A stretch of DNA of 64,000 nt from Dromaius novaehollandiae (GCF_036370855.1 NC_088101.1:5153501-5217500), one strand, 5' to 3'. Numbered from the stretch's first letter, positions 29,401-45,100 are shown. The notes: generated by a model not told the origin, from the letters alone. A program made the numbers and translations.

Positions 29401-29951
29401 AATAGCATTACTTTAATCTCCCAGAAAGGGATTACCAGCACAGACAGCTGTGTTCTGATGGCACTAATGCTGGAAAAGTATCCCTCACCATCCAAATGTC
29501 ATGTTCAGTTTGTCGAGAAGTTATTGAACTTCATTGAAAGCCCATGTGCAACCTCAACAACCTAGGCTGCTACAACTTTTGACACTGGGACACTACAAAT
29601 ACTATTGTTCTTTACTGCATTAACACATGATACGGCTTGTTTCCTATTGCTTTTTATGGCATGTCAATTCCAGAAGACACCCAAACAACTTTATCATACA
29701 ACTGTAATCTTGATCAATTCTCATTTCAACTAGTGATACTGAAAGGACCGGAAAAAGCAACTTCAAACACCTGTAACTGAAAAACAGAATGAGCTAAATA
29801 GCATAATATAATTTGTGTTATCAGCTATCCTACCAATCAGCTATCCTACCAGTTGCTATCCTTATCAAGCAGTTATTATCATGAACACTGCTGTTCTTCA
29901 GTCTTGCAGTTTAAAAGTCCTTACCTACTGAGCTGCAAAGGGGGAAAGCTG

Positions 29952-30019
29952 AGTATCTTATTTGCAAAGGGAAATTAAGTATCTTATTTGCAAAGGGAAG
30001 TTAAGTATCTTATTTGGAA
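29952..30019. repeat. 26-bp tandem repeat, about 2.6 copies
   Basis: The unit AGTATCTTATTTGCAAAGGG plus six bases occurs at 29,952-29,977 and 29,978-30,003 with one difference, and a partial third copy follows from 30,004. Confidence 0.95.
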
Positions 30020-33000
30020 GAGTAATATATTTTTCACTGAAAGCTTTTAGATTTGGATCTCAATTAAATATACAGATTGTAAAAGTAAACAGTTTGCTTC
30101 CTTCAACCTCATGTTTCATTCATTGCCCCTGTTGTGTACCAAACATGAGAAGACTGCTTAACAAGTGCAAAGCAAATGTGGTTTTACAACCTCTTGTGAG
30201 CCTTTACTCAGGCACAACAGTTTAGATCCAGCAAACAGGAACAGTGGGTAGACTCAAGAATACAGAATAGTTCTGCAGGCATTCCTTTAACATATTCTTT
30301 CCCCAATAAGCAGTTGGCTAGCCAATTATTTTCACTGATGATCAAATATTTGTTCTGATCTTAGAACTGAATATTAAGAATCAATTTTGTTGCCAAATCC
30401 TAACGTAAGTTTTCACATGTAACCAGAGAAATGTTTGGCCATGACTAAATTCATAAACATCATGAAGTGACACGATATTCTGAAGAGGAAATGTACCATT
30501 TTGGAAGGACTAAGTTATTCAGTTACAACAGCTGCCAATACCATTAAAGAGGCATGTTCTATACTGTTCAGTTAGATGTATTATCTGCAATCAATCACCA
30601 CTTAAAATAAATCCTGTATTACAATACACAGTAGACAACAGAGGCTACATCAGTAGAAATATAAACAAGAAATGTTTCTTCACACTGAAATGCCTTTTCA
30701 GCTGTTATGAAAATGAGGATATAGCTCTTTAGGTTTATTACATTTCCCCAACATTAATTTAAGATCATCTGCAGATAATTAATTCAGTTATGCACTTGAA
30801 AAATAGAAGGAATTGTATATGTGTCCCAGACCATTTTATTGGCATTGTTTATTTTTCTATAATAATTCAGATCATATTCTCCTATTTCCTGTTTACTAAG
30901 TTGCATAAATACGTATGTGCACACAGATCTGACCCTTTTGCAATCATTCTGCTGCTGCTTTATACTGGCAAAAGCCTTGTTTAGTAAAACAGGAACAACT
31001 TTCTAGCCAAATGAAACTCCAGATAGTTACATATTCAAAAGAACCTGCTAACCAGCAAAGTCGTTTTTCTCGGAGGGACCCAAAGCCTTTAAAAATCTGA
31101 CTTTTACATTTAGGTGAATCATTGTCAGTAAAATTCCTTTAAAATTTGCCTCTAGTTGTTATCATAACACATACTGTAAAACACAAGTACATACTAACAC
31201 TGAGTGGATCAAATATATGACTCGGCCTTTGTTTTCAAATCTCTCAGTTACTGTTCACAGAAAGCAACGAATTAACATCCTAAAAGAGCAATATCCTCCA
31301 GGAACAGTATATTTACTGCATCAGCAACAGAACATGTACTGTCCTGGCATGTCTCTTTCATGATCATAATCCTGAGAGCACCATCTACAGTCATGATAAA
31401 TCAGTCTCCATTCAAATCCAATTCTCATTTGCTTCAATGAGCCTGATAAAGATATGGCAAATAGAATATGGATGTGCCTAAGATGAAGTAAATCAATATG
31501 CTTCTTCAACTGGCAGCAGGTAACACTGGCTAACTCATTTTGGTCTAGTTTAGCATGAACCTGGCTCACATTTATACTACGTTTAGAGGTAACGTTCTGT
31601 ATTCTAGTATAAGCAAAAAGTTTTGTCATCTGAGCTGAATATGTAAGACAGTCTATGAACTAACCTAAAAGCTGTTTTAAAAGCTTACAACATGGAAATA
31701 ACATTATATAAACCCTATATATTTAAGCTATGGGCCACAAAATTATGTTCATGGGCTATTATTTTAGCATTTTTCAAAGTCTAAATAATTTTGCCACATC
31801 TCTATGCAAAATCATCATAATGGACTGTGGAAGTTAGATTACTCAACACAGTAGAAAATATGCAAAGAAGAAGAATCACATCTTGGCAAGGAACAGAAAA
31901 GGATTTATGAAAGCTAATTTCTAAGATATTAGAGAAATACCCATTAGACTTTTTTCTTCCTTTACAATATCCCACTTGGTAAAGGAAATAATTAGACCGT
32001 CAAAGGTCTAATGACTACTAATAGCCTGATATACACTAAAATATAGGAAGCAGGAGCCGTAACAAAAAGAGGCAAAAATGAAACATGGTACCATCCTCTG
32101 ACTAATGACCAATTCTTGTTTGCTGCATTTCATATCGTAGAACTCAGCACCCTTAGGAGTAGTAAAACTCAGACTCTCAAACAGAACTCCACAACAGAAG
32201 CTGTGAATTGTCCTGCACCTGCTCACATTATATTCAGACTAATGACAGGGAAATGAGTTTTGCACAAGTGTCAAGCTAAAACAAATGCAACCCAGACAAA
32301 GGGTAAGCAATCTAGCTCAGTTCCACTCCTTATACACTGTGTACTACTATTTTTAAAAAGTTTCAAGTGAATGGATGCAACTGGTACAACCTACGTAACA
32401 ATGAAATTAGCAAGGTACAATGCCTAGTCCTAATGTTAAATGATTTACATTTCAAACGAATTTTTGTCTCCATCTGTAATGTATGCTTCTTCTTCTCTTT
32501 TAAAAGTCAAACCTTACTGAAGTATAGGTGCCAGCCTAAGTACAAATAGATGTGCTTAGAGTCCCATCTAATGGTAAATACTGAAATTGTTCGTATAGAT
32601 AAACTAGGCAAAAATCAAGATTTTTTAAATTTTTTCCTACTCTGCCCATCCTTCTTTCCAAAATGGAATATTTTTCCTAAACTACAAAATGTTGGAGCCA
32701 CTTTGACTATTTTAAGAAACCAAGCTCCTTTTTCACAACAAAGTGGAAGAAAAAGATGCTTCTTGCTCAATTGTCACAGCAAAATACAGGGTATGCAAAC
32801 ATTTCTTTTACCAGAAGTTCGAGGAGGAATGCAAAGGGGAAAAAAAAACCTAAATAAGCAAGTATCCAGCTGAATATCTCTGTATACTTCCTTATAATTT
32901 AGAAACTAAGAGCAATATCCTAGATACAATACCATGCATACTCAGCCTAAATGACTTTGCTACTAAAGAGACAAAAATCAAACACTAAGATGCAGTTCAA

Positions 33001-35310
33001 CTCTGAAATGTTCTCTGCAAACTCAACTATAGAGGATACTTCTTGTAAGAAATTCAGTAGCCAGGAAGCAACAAAACCATCCAGCTCAAAAAATTACTTT
33101 ACAAAACCCACTGTATTCTGTTGACATTCCCAACCACAGAATTAGGAAAGCCTGATCAAACGTTCATGGGATTCTGACCTTGGACCTGCACTTCAACATC
33201 TGGCACTTCCCAGTCTGTGTCAGGAACAGCTCTGTGCACATTTACTTTTCTTTAAGAAAACATTCTGAAGGATGGATTTTTTTCATTATTTACTCGTGAC
33301 CCAAAGAGAATCCACTCAGGAGCTTGCTGCCAAGTTACAATATAGTGCAGTTGGGAAAGAGAGATTGGTGCCTGATACAGCAAAGGCATATATGACCTAT
33401 CAGCTGAACCTACCAGTGTGCAACGTGTTGATGGAAAGTGGCAGGCTGCTCAGACTTCCATAATAACATACATCCACACTTTCCTTCAGAACCGTAAACT
33501 CTGTAACCCATATTGTTCAAACTCTTCACAAGTCATCCTGCTCTCCACCCTTGCAAAGTGAATGAATAGCAAAGGGTATGTTCCTTTGCAAGGCTGTGGT
33601 GAAGCTTCCCTCATAGCGGGATAAAGCACCAGCAAAAAGGCCATTTGTGGAATGCAAGCAATGCTTCAGGTAGCAGCAGTTTTGGCTAGTATATGGCATT
33701 GCCAAGATGCATATCTTAATATTCTCTAAACAGCAAGACTCTAGCTAAAAATAAAAGGTCAACACAAATTTTCAGGAACCTGTTTTGACATAAGGAGCCC
33801 ACAAACTTAACAGAGTTTAGCACCATCCCCACTCATCTCCAGACAGGGATGAGGAAGTAGTTTAGCATGTTCATGCCCACACTGTGAAACACACTTGCTG
33901 CACGAGGATATTCTATGGTGCCAGCATATTAGACCAGCCTTTTTGTCACCAGTTTCAGCACTGTAGAAGGAATGGTTGATGAAAATAGGCCTTGTTATTT
34001 AAGTAGTATTCTGGGGTGCTGAAGGTAGGAGTACCTGGAATACTATCTCAGCAGCAAGTCATGAGCATTTCAGTGCACATGAGCTCTGTCAGAGACACAA
34101 TCTCAGTAGACAGGCAATACAGAAGAGAACCTGTAGCCTATCTTCTCTCTGAAGTCCTCCTTTTCAGATGTGTTAAAGACACACCTGAAAAGTGGTTTTA
34201 TTCTAACTTTCAGCTGAAGCCAATGAGCTGCTGGGCTCAAAGATCACATCCATGCCCTGACTGCTGGGAGACATGTGGGAGACGAATAGATGATCTTTGG
34301 TCTAATGCTAGCCCTGTACTGTTTTCCAAGTGGCAAATTTCCAGATCTCTGCAGGCCTGAGGAGTGGAAAGACTTACAAACTGAGCATTTTACTGGGCGG
34401 GATTCCCTCAAGCAGTAGAGACAGCATGTGTGCCCATCTGGTAGCTAATATGGCTCCAACACAGAAGGGACAGTATTTGAATCTAGATGACCTTGAAGAG
34501 ACCAACCCAAGTCCAAAATTCAGAAAAGCTGCCAACATCAAATTATTATCAGCTGCAACTCAATGACTTTTTTAAAAATCTCATGTTAAACTGCCTACAA
34601 AATTAGAGGTTGGAGAAAAAACAAAAGTCTTTCCCTGCAGTCTGAGCCTTGACAGTAAATAGTTTATATCAAGGCAGAGGATGAACTGAATGGTGTCTAG
34701 CATATTCCTTTGTTTCGCCTTCTCAGAGTTCAGCATGACTTAGCCATAAATACACACAAGCCATATGACTTCTACTGACCAAGTATTTCCAAGGTCAGCC
34801 TATACATGCACTGATTATAGGAAAGACTGCTTGAAAGAGAATGTTAAAAAAATATATATATTATCTCAACTTCCCCAATCTAATTAATCTCTCTCAGAGA
34901 AACGGTAATCTCTGTGTCCAGGCACTTTCACACACACATGAAGTTATTTGGCAGCTGACAGCTTCCTAAGGGAAGCACTAAAAGCCAATTCCTCTTTCTT
35001 ACTTTAATGTATACCCTAGATGTGGCATAAAGATCTTGGCCAAGACTGCTTACAGGGTAAATATTCAGTCCTCAAGTACTCAGTCCTTAAACAATTTTCA
35101 ATTCCAGTTCAGTTCCCCCCATCATCTCCTCCTTTTCTGGAATAGCAGTGACCATTCACAGAAAGGACCCTATCGTAATAGCTGTAGTTTATCCTTATCT
35201 TCAGCCATAACGAACCTTGAATAGCTTGGGAAACAAATGCTATATACGTCACCGGCTGTCTACACTTGGTTTTTGGAATATACAGAACAAGCATGATTTT
35301 CCCAGAGGTC

Positions 35311-35316
35311 TTTATT
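35311..35316 (-). terminator. CENPC: Candidate CENPC poly(A) signal
   Basis: Read on the minus strand this is AATAAA, about 740 nt past the CENPC stop codon and the first canonical hexamer I found downstream of it. Transcript evidence is absent, so an earlier variant signal or a longer 3' UTR is possible. Confidence 0.3.
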
Positions 35317-36053
35317 ATTACCCATGAAGACATCAAACAAAACAGAAGGAGATATTAAAGTAATACATTTGGCAATGACTTATTGCCCAGACAAAATAAA
35401 ACTATCCATAGTGTTCAGAGCTAATCACGCAATCACACCATAGCTTTCATATAGAATATACAACTGAAAAGCCTGTACACAAGAGCTCCTATTTTACAAC
35501 ATGAATTTTAGACACTAATTACCCAGCTGCTACACAAGGAAGAAACTTGTCATTAACATAGTGGAAGAATGCTGAAACGAGCACACAAGCATTCCAGGAG
35601 CCCATTTCCATGACCAACAATTATTGAAGTGCAAGCAGCATGTTCCTACATTTAAACAGAGATTATTCTGAGAAGTTTGTACTAGACAAACTTTAAATCT
35701 AGCAGATGTTATCTGAAGATGTCAAAACTTATTCAAATGCTAAGCATCTTTTGGGTTATTAGGCATATAAATACAGTTTGGAACAATGTCTTTTACTTGA
35801 GAATTCTGTAAGTATATCTTTCTATCTTTGGATGACAAAACAACAGTATCAGACTCAGAGTAAGCCCCCTTATTATGTAATTTCAGTAAATTTCTGAGTT
35901 GGTTTTTAACTCTTTTTATATTGATTGCACCTACTCTGTTTTAGTTGGTAATGTTAAGCTGGACAATCTCTTTTTATGTAAAAAGAAACCCAAAAAGCTC
36001 TATTATACAAAAGCTTGCATATAAAATTTTGTTAAAATGCTTTTCAAAGTTCT

Positions 36054-36130
36054 TTACCTATCTCTTTTCAGTTGTGTGAAGAGAAGAATGCTTTTTTCAT
36101 TCAAAATATTACGTATGTTATATCCATTTC
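36054..36130 (-). CDS. CENPC: CENPC exon 19 (cupin end and stop)
   Basis: Encodes GNGYNIRNILNEKSILLFTQ then LKRDR and TAA at 36054-36056. Human ends NYYNIKNLRNEESVLLFTQIKR. Acceptor TTTGTAG. The coding sequence ends here and the 3' UTR continues toward lower coordinates. Confidence 0.97.
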
Positions 36131-39100
36131 CTACAAAGAAAAGCAGAAAAAGTTTTGTTTAGAAGCCGTTAACAGTTTTTGAAGTTTACGACTAAGAGTA
36201 TTTGTCATTATTCCATATATTTTAACAGATAGGGAAGAGGAGCCCTTAATCTAGGAGGCCACCCTTAGACCCAAGTCACTGCATTTTGCAGTGATAACAA
36301 GGAAGAAAACCTACATCTACAGTCTCCTTCAGAACTACTTCGAACTCTCCCGATTTCAGTTCTACCCACTGAAGGACAGCTTCTCATATGGAATTCATTC
36401 CACTTTCATTTCAAAAGGGCAAAATCAGAGGTATCTAACAATTCTCAATGAGTATGAAGTCACAGCCCTTTCAACACAGTCTACACCTTCTACAGATCAG
36501 CATGGAGTGTAACAGGTATTGAACTAATCCAATTGGATTTTCATAATTTTATGTAGGAAATTAGCAAAAAGATGAAGACCAAAACAGTCATATTAATTAC
36601 TACTATATTAAGCTGTCTGTGAAGCTTCAGACATTATAGTCTGGGACAGAAACAGAATATCAAAGAGAATGTGACTCAATTTCATTACATAATCAAAAAT
36701 TTTGAAGCCAACCCACCAGAACATGCAATGTTTGCACAACTACCTTCAAAGGTTAGGTCATCAACCAATGTCCAGTGTTGGGTCACATTCCCCTGTTCAT
36801 AACCCTATTCTTTCCCATTCCCCACTCAAAATTCTTTTTAACCATCATTCAGCTCAGCTTTAATTCCTAGCATGCTAATTCAGTCTAGTCTGTTTCCAAC
36901 AAAGTGGTTTTAAACACACGTGCTTACCTGCTGGAACATAGAAAAAGTCCCCTGTGGTCAGATAATATGATGTCTTATGCAAGGTAAGAACAATTTTGCC
37001 TTGGATAACATGGAAAGCCTTAATATAAACCAAAGGGTTCTAAGATTAGCAATGATCCTTTTGCAAACTTTTAAGAAAACTACCCAAGAAAATAAGCTCT
37101 TTGTTTTCCAAAAGCAGTTGTAAATGAAGGTAAAAAAAGAAATAAACTAAAGTAATAAGCAGAGTTGCAACTCCTTTTCCCCACCCCTGCTGAAAAATAA
37201 GTTGTGAAACTCAAAAGGAGGGGAAATGGTTTTTCCTCCCCCCGCCCCTTTTCTTTATACTTCTATTTTGCCTGCAAGTTCCAAACAGCAAGAGTGTACA
37301 GAGATACGGGTTTAATGTCAAACAAAGCAAGGCAATGTGCATGCAAAATACCTGAGCTAATATTAGCACTTTTTTTTAATTTCTGTTTGATTTCACAACT
37401 CAAATGATTCTTTAACATTTCCTGTATTTATTTGCATTTTGAGACAGAAAAAATGAAAAACAAATATGTCAACTTCATATGCTACTTTTAACCATTCTAA
37501 GTATTCTTCAAAGTGTTAAAGATTTTCTGTATACATACAGTCCACCATATAAAAATAAATAGGAAAAAAGCATACTTACTATTGTATCCATGTGAACAAA
37601 CTGGTGTCCCTTTTCTTTAAATGGTTTCAAGACCAATTTGCCAGTTGCAAAATCAGAGGTATTCAGATTTTTATATATTTCTACTGATTCATCTTTAAAG
37701 AAGCAGGAATGTCTGTTTCCAGTGTTAATACACTCTACAAAAAAAAAAAAAAATCCAAGAGATGAACATTAAAGCCAACACACAATCAGTTTTGTTATCA
37801 GCTCAATAACCACTTTTAAAATTATATACACTATGCATGATATCAGTGCAATACTCCAAAGAGCTGGATTCAGTATTAACTGAAAAATCATGACATCTCA
37901 CTCCCCTGTCCCCCTTTTTCTCTCCCTCAGGCTTTTTCTCCAGAAAAACAATTAATATTTCAATAGCTCAGTTTTTTCAGTGCTTAAGGAAGCAAGAACA
38001 TCTTTTTTCTAGATCAGTCCAAAGGAAGACTCTGTTCTATATACTTACTACATAATTCAGAAAGGTCCTCGTCAAACCCCCTCAACTTACCTAGAAGAAC
38101 TTCCTTATTTGCTATTGGGTCCAGCACAACAGTTGGCTTAGAAGTATCAGCTAGGGTCTGATCCAAATTTGCGGCTATCTCATCCCCTGAGGAGAAAAAA
38201 GACCAGCAAAATAATCATTCTACATTTTAAAAACTTTTATTACATCATCGCAATTTTTCCAGAATTTTAGATTTCAAATAAAGTACTTAAATTTATTAAG
38301 TGACTAAATAGACTGATGTACACTTTGTTCAAATAAATGGAAATAATCCATAATAATTATTTGAAAAATGTAATTTTCATTGAAATTATTTCTATATGTG
38401 ATACACCTGAACCCTAAAGAATTTTCCTGAACAATGCCAACTATTTCTACTATGCTACCAACAGTATCTACTCAAAAGCATGTGTGTTTTAAGAGAAGAA
38501 CTTTTCCAGTAACAGATGCTGTTCTTAAATAGAAGAGGAAAATTAAATACATGATGAACAATGACGAACTTCCTTCTACATATTGTTGACAGGCTGCAGG
38601 AGATCAAAGAGATGAAACATTCAGAAGAACAAACACATTCAGTTTTCCTTTTCTTAAGAGATACCATTAAAGGAATCTCACTTTAAGTTCTAAATCAGAA
38701 AACTATTTCTATATTGAAAAGAGTTTTTCCAGAGAAGGCAATAGGCTAACAGTTGATGTCACACTTTTCAAATAAAAAAGATACACTAGAGAACTTTCAA
38801 GACAGAGCAAATATCCCCGAACTCTCTTACAGGAGTCTCTTAAGCAGACAACTTTAGCACCAGAAATTTCTCTATGGGCAGTCAGAACAAGGATGTCAAA
38901 CGCAAGCTACAGCACTTTACAGAAGCTTATAATTGCTTACCTACTCTTGCATCAAGACAATCAGGGATGAGAAGAAAGTTACTGTGTTTGAAACAGCTAT
39001 GTTCCAACATAGCCACCTCTCTACGAGCAAAAACAGCAACAGCGGCAACTTTATAGATATAACCACAGAATTTTTGTAGCGTCAATAAAATTTAGGAAAT

Positions 39101-42100
39101 TCTACTCAGCTCTATTTGTGGGCCTTATACACCTCACTTAAAATTCAAGGATGCTAACAAAAGAGTATCTCTCAGGATGGATGTCTGTTAAATAGTAAAT
39201 CCATCACTTTTGGACACAGTTTAAATGCATCTAAAGCAGCAAATAATTCTTGTAAGATACAGTATGAACAGTCAATACCAGCTCCAGTTTACATGGGCTG
39301 CAAATGACTTGCATAAAAACTTAACAGTTGTGCTCAGAGCAAGGGTTCGCTTGGACCAGGATCCTGTCTCCAGCTACAGCCAAAAGCAGGTACCTCTCCA
39401 ACCCCCCAAAATAGTGTAACGGAGTAATAACACTTCCCTGGAATACTCCTCGCCTCTAACAACACGCAGCTCACACTATTTAAGAGCTATCAACAGGTAA
39501 GTATTCCATGAATTTACCCAGTTCTCCCTTCGCATCTAAATAAACTTTTTTTTATCCACAACTGTCTGTGTGGCAAGCAGTTCACAAGCTTAACTGCACA
39601 TAGTCAGAACCACTTTATTGTGTTTGAAAAACCTGGCTCCCATTAAGCTTCATTTGACACCTTCTAGTTCTTGTGTTTAAAAAAAAATAAAATTGTTTTA
39701 TATTCCCCTTCTCCATGCCACTCATCACTTAAAAGGTCTCAGTCACACCCCTGCAATCACCTCTTTTTAGGACTGAGGAGCTTTTGCCTGCATAGCTACT
39801 CCTTGTACAGGAGTCCTTCCATATCTTTGACAAGTCTTCTCTATACCTTCTTCGGTCCTACTACTTTATGAGATAAGGAAGCAAACTTACATGCAACACT
39901 CTAGAGTATCACAAATTTGTAACTACATTCACTGTCTTCTTTCTTATTCTTTCTCTAATGGTTTTTAACATTCAGTATTTTTTTAAAAAAGGTTATCAAG
40001 GCTATGAAGCCTTGTGCTGACTTTCATACCAAACTGTCCATTATTACCTTAAACTTCATACCTGAGTGGCAATGATCAACTCAGAGCCCATCTTTTCCAA
40101 TGTGAGGTAGGACTGCTTCCCCCTGCCCCCACCTGCCTCCCTTGCATCACCTACAGTGAAGCATACCTACCATTTCTAAACCTACACTCAAGTCCTTCTG
40201 AAATTCTCAACAGCCCTAGTTTTTACTACACTGAGCATGATCAATGAACATGGTTCAGCAGCATGGATCTACATATACCTCTGTTGTACAAATTGACTGT
40301 TGACTCCTACCTTCCATTTTCCATCTTTTAACCAATCTTTTATCCTTGAAGGAAGTTATCCTCTTATCCCATCACGCTTTAGCCTCCTAAAAAGTTTTGA
40401 TGCAAGAATCTATTGAACACCCTTGTACGTCTCAATTCGTTTTATTAACCAGACCCCTCTTCTCATGTCATCGCTGACTCACTCATAGAACACCAATACT
40501 TCGCAAGGCACTACCTCCCTTCTCAAAACCATTTCTGACCTCCGTGTCCACTAATTCTAGCCTTTAGTACAGTTTCTAATTCATTTGATACAGACATCTA
40601 CAGATCTCGCTTAGAGCCTTTTTTTCCCCAAGGATCTATGGCAAAATGCCATCTACCAGCACACAAGAACCAGGACGATTTTAATCAAGAGGTTACACAA
40701 CAGTTAAAAGTTAGTTATTTCATGTTTGAGTTGTTTTAGAACTGTGTCAGGACCACATGATATTCTCCAATTTGTTAGCATCACTTTGTCTATTTGTTCT
40801 ACAACTTTATATCCGAATGTTTCAGTCTCAAACAAAAGTGCTGGTGAGTCCCCAGAAAGAAAGGTTCTAACATCAAAACCTCTTCCATAGAGAGCACAGA
40901 AAAAAAGAATCGTCTGGACTACGGCCCTATCTTCTGAGTACTGTCCGCGTACTTCTGAGTACTGTCTACATGCTGATCATATACTGGCCTTACAGACTCT
41001 CTAGCAAAGCTTCCTGTTCACTGGTGTTTAGAAACAGGTTTATTACTCGTTTTTATCCATTTTGTGCCTTGTTCCTAAAGCTTCACTTGCCTTGTTATGT
41101 GTTTATATTTAACCTACAATAGTTTAAAAATCTATTGACACCATATGCTACCTTTTCAGATGTGGTATTACAGGTATCAGTGAAATGCCAGGAAGTTTTT
41201 GTACCTTAACTGCACATTATGAAACTAAACACATTAAAACATAATTAATCAACGAGCTGATCAAGGACAGAAGTACAGCTTACTTTCTTTAACCCCTGCT
41301 TTAAGGGCATCACAGTACTTCTGGTTCTCTCCTTTATCTCTCCCCTTTCCAGCCTTGCGAAGTTCAAGTTTTTACAAGAAGACCGTACAGCATTTCTACA
41401 GCTACAGTAAAAGCAAAGTGTTTCTCACATCAGATTACATTAACAAATTTCATCATGTAAGGTTTTCACTTAGAGAGAACACCAAGCTGTCACAGGAAAA
41501 AATCTTAAAGCAATAGTGTATTTGAGTATAGTTTTTTCTTAAGAATTAAAAAAAAAAAAAAAGCAGAAATCTGTGTTTATACTTGTCTGACCTCCTTTCT
41601 GCTTATGACCGCGCTTCTTCCGTTTAATCTTCCTGCGAGGTTCTGTTTCAGGACACACTATTCCACTGATCACAAGTCCTGAAACAAAAGGAAGTTAAGC
41701 AAAGTTCACTAACACATAATGATTACTCTACAAGAATGCAGACTCACACAACCTAAATCATTTTTGTTCAGAATATGTTTCCTCAATGCAGAAACTGACA
41801 GCTTTAAAAAAAGTCAGAAAAAAATCCAAAAATACTTTTCAAAAGCAAGCAAAGGTATTTTGGAATGCAATACAACTTGACACTTTTTGAAAAGAATCTG
41901 ATCATATTTCAGACGAAGAATATTTCGGAAAACCATGACATGAGAATCAAGATTTAAAAGAAAAAAAAATCAACCTTAGGGGCACAAAGAAATGCTGTTT
42001 TGAAGCAGACTAATTATTTAACAGAAGACCAAACTAGGCTGAATTGTCAGAAAAAAAATAACTGAGAACAAGATGTATTCTGTCACCTGGGGCATTTAGC

Positions 42101-45100
42101 ACTATGACTGGATAAAATATCATAGTATCTTCTCTAGAAAGCAATCCATACACCAAGAGAAATGCTTCAATGAATGATCCAGTACGTTGCCTCTTTTCCC
42201 TACACCATACAGAATCTTTGACACAATAAACACACTAATACTGAGAAACTATTTTGTTCTTCGCGCTACAGTTAAAACAAGTGTACTTAACATTCGCTGC
42301 TAATACTGTTTCTACCTGAAAGAGGAGTAGCAAGAGAAAGAAAAAGACTACATGGAAAGATGACTAAAGAGTACCTTGAGACTATAAACAATTTAAACTA
42401 ATGAGCAAGTGTCTCAAAGCTTCAGTGGCATAAAGTCCGCCCACACTAACTAACCCTTACCATGCTATCAGGACAAAGCAAATAGAACTAATACCTGAAG
42501 GCCTCATCGTATAGTTCACGCGCTCCCCTCGCCAATATTCCAAAGGTCTCAGCCGTATCCTTTTTGTCCGACGAACATTAGGTGTGTTGGAGGGCATTAC
42601 TAATTTAAAGAATGAAAGCATTCACATTAAATAAGAAAGAAAAAACTCAAAAATAGAAAACAATATTCTGTCCTGTTGTTCTATATCAGCTGAAATAACC
42701 CAGCTGATATATATACCACATTGTTTTTACGACAGGGAAAGAAAATCAAGTATCACCAAGAGTATTCTTTCACATACATCAGTATTTCACCCTACTTTTT
42801 TTTTTTTATTTTTTTTTTTTTTAACACTTTCATCACACTACCTTTCTATTAGATGTCATTCTATATATCTTAGTGAATCACCGAGATATGGACATTAGGG
42901 GCTTAAGCACAAAAAACAACAAAGATACTATGAAGACAAACTCCCATGACAAAGACTAAGAATACTACTCAAATCTGAGGGATCTCATTAGCAACAGTGA
43001 AAAAGCATTGCCTTGACTGAGGCAACAGGAGAGTAACAGAGAGACTGCATAAATAGCCATAGCCCCTCCTGTTCCAGATTCCCAAATCCCATCTCCAAGG
43101 TCCAGAAGAACAGCACTTTTGCCAGCAGAAACCCACACATTTCCAGAACTTCTCAGATATATATTTTCAGACTTACCTATAACACAAGCTGAATTTTCAA
43201 TTTTTTTAAGATAGCATATATGAATACAGGAAGATTCTATATTTTAGTCTATACAAGAAGGACTAAAAGCTCCCTTTAGGAAAGTAACCTAGTCAAGAAT
43301 ATTCAAATGTTAAAAATAAAATACTAAATAAAAATATAAAAAATAAAAATGGTAAATAAAAAAACGCTTAACTTGTTTTTGAAAATAGGCAAATCTAGTG
43401 TTGTACATAAAGTAATAATGAAGGGATTAAGAAAATAAAAACAAATTAATACGGGATTACAATCCACTGCATGCCTGCTGTTCCACCCCATCCCTCCCAC
43501 ATGACCACATGACCACAACTTGGACCACAACAGGAGACAAGGTCAAATGAATCCTCAGTTAAATTGTAGTAAACTACTTCAAATTCTCTTAGATTTGCCA
43601 CAGATTAAGAGGACACCTATGAATTGGTGAGAGAGCGAGCAGTTACCGAACAGTAAGCAGTGTCTGCCTCAACATTAAATGAAAAAGGGAAAGGTGATAG
43701 TTAAAAAGATAACTGTCAAATACAATAAAAAAGGAAAAAGTCAGTCTTTTAAAGTAATCTAAAGATTAGAGCAGGGTTACGCAGTACCCTAACGAGGGAT
43801 GAAACAAGTCTTATCTATAAATACTTTCTGCATTTTTCCTGCCTGTTCTCCAAATATTTTTCAACTTAAAATTAAGGTTTTGAAGAGACAACATTGCATA
43901 AAGTATTAATGAGGCTTAATAAATTAATGCATGAATCCTTTTCTGGGGGTTTTCCTGCATCTCCCTTTGTGCAATCTACATCAACTTGGCAATGCATTTG
44001 TATTTATTTTAAAATACCTTAATGTAAGCCTATAATCTTACCTATTTTATGTCGTGCTATCTTATTTGACAATAGATCATTTATTTGACAATTCAAATCT
44101 TCAGAGTTATCTGAAAATACATTCAAAAAAATCCATCAGAATACTGCTCCCGACTTCAATATTCAATTGTTCAATATATCTGCTAGGAGCAACTAAAAGT
44201 AGTTACGAACGAGATTCCCAAGTCCCAATTTCTTTACACAATTATGAAACCTTTGATGTAAATAAACAGCATATATAATTTTTATGTAGAAGAAGCTTGA
44301 AATTCTATGAAAACTAGGCATAGAAGTAAATATTCCTCAGATCTATCCCTCTGAGAAAAAGTATTAGCAAATTATAACTACACACACAATTCTATTGATC
44401 AAAGTGCAAGATCATTCAGCTTTACGCCACTCAAGTTAAGCTTCAGAAGAAAGTTATTTTCAAAACATGCACAAGGTAAATAAGCCCTGATTCCGTAAGG
44501 CTGTAAACTTCAATCTAGGGTAGCAGGAAGTGATCAAACACAGTACAGTCACATGACAACACACCAAATAGGTATAAACTGAGTATTAAAAGTTTGTTCA
44601 AAATGTTTTAGAAAGATAATTTTATCCTGGTAGGCTTTATGCCAAACCACACAGTGCTTGTCCTCCCACAGCTAACACAACATAAAGCTGGCATCTGTAT
44701 CACATACTTGGACAGAAATGTGATCACTCCCACTCCAATTTGCATTTGTTATTCTGGACAAGCCAGGAGAACAGAAATAAAATAGAAATTATTACAGAAT
44801 TGTAACCTTAGAAGCATATACAGAAAACATAGGAAAATATCAACTTTAAACATTACCTGAAGATGAATTATCCTGTTTACAAGCAAAGGACTTCCTTTTG
44901 GAAGTAAATTTAACACCATGTTCTAGTAAAGGTCCACTTCAAAGAAAAGAAAAAAAAATTGCTTGAAAATGTTACATATCAAAGGAACATTACAGCAAAA
45001 CCAGGAGTGGTGAATCAACTTTTTTCACATCACACAGTTTTTCCTTCTAAATGCCTGTCTGTATCAATTAGACACAGAAACAAATGACTGCTAGCTAGAA

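Larger units (their letters stand above)
29401..36053. other. CENPC 3' flank and 3' UTR
   Basis: No coding gene supported. The part nearest 36,053 must be the CENPC 3' UTR, perhaps to the AATAAA at 35,311. The rest is AT-rich with short unsupported open frames. Confidence 0.6.

Noticed and set aside
34016-34566. Two overlapping plus-strand open frames (114 and 78 codons), the second with a somewhat protein-like end.
   Set aside because: No recognisable family, no splice support, no Kozak or promoter context. Probably chance or an unrecognised old repeat.
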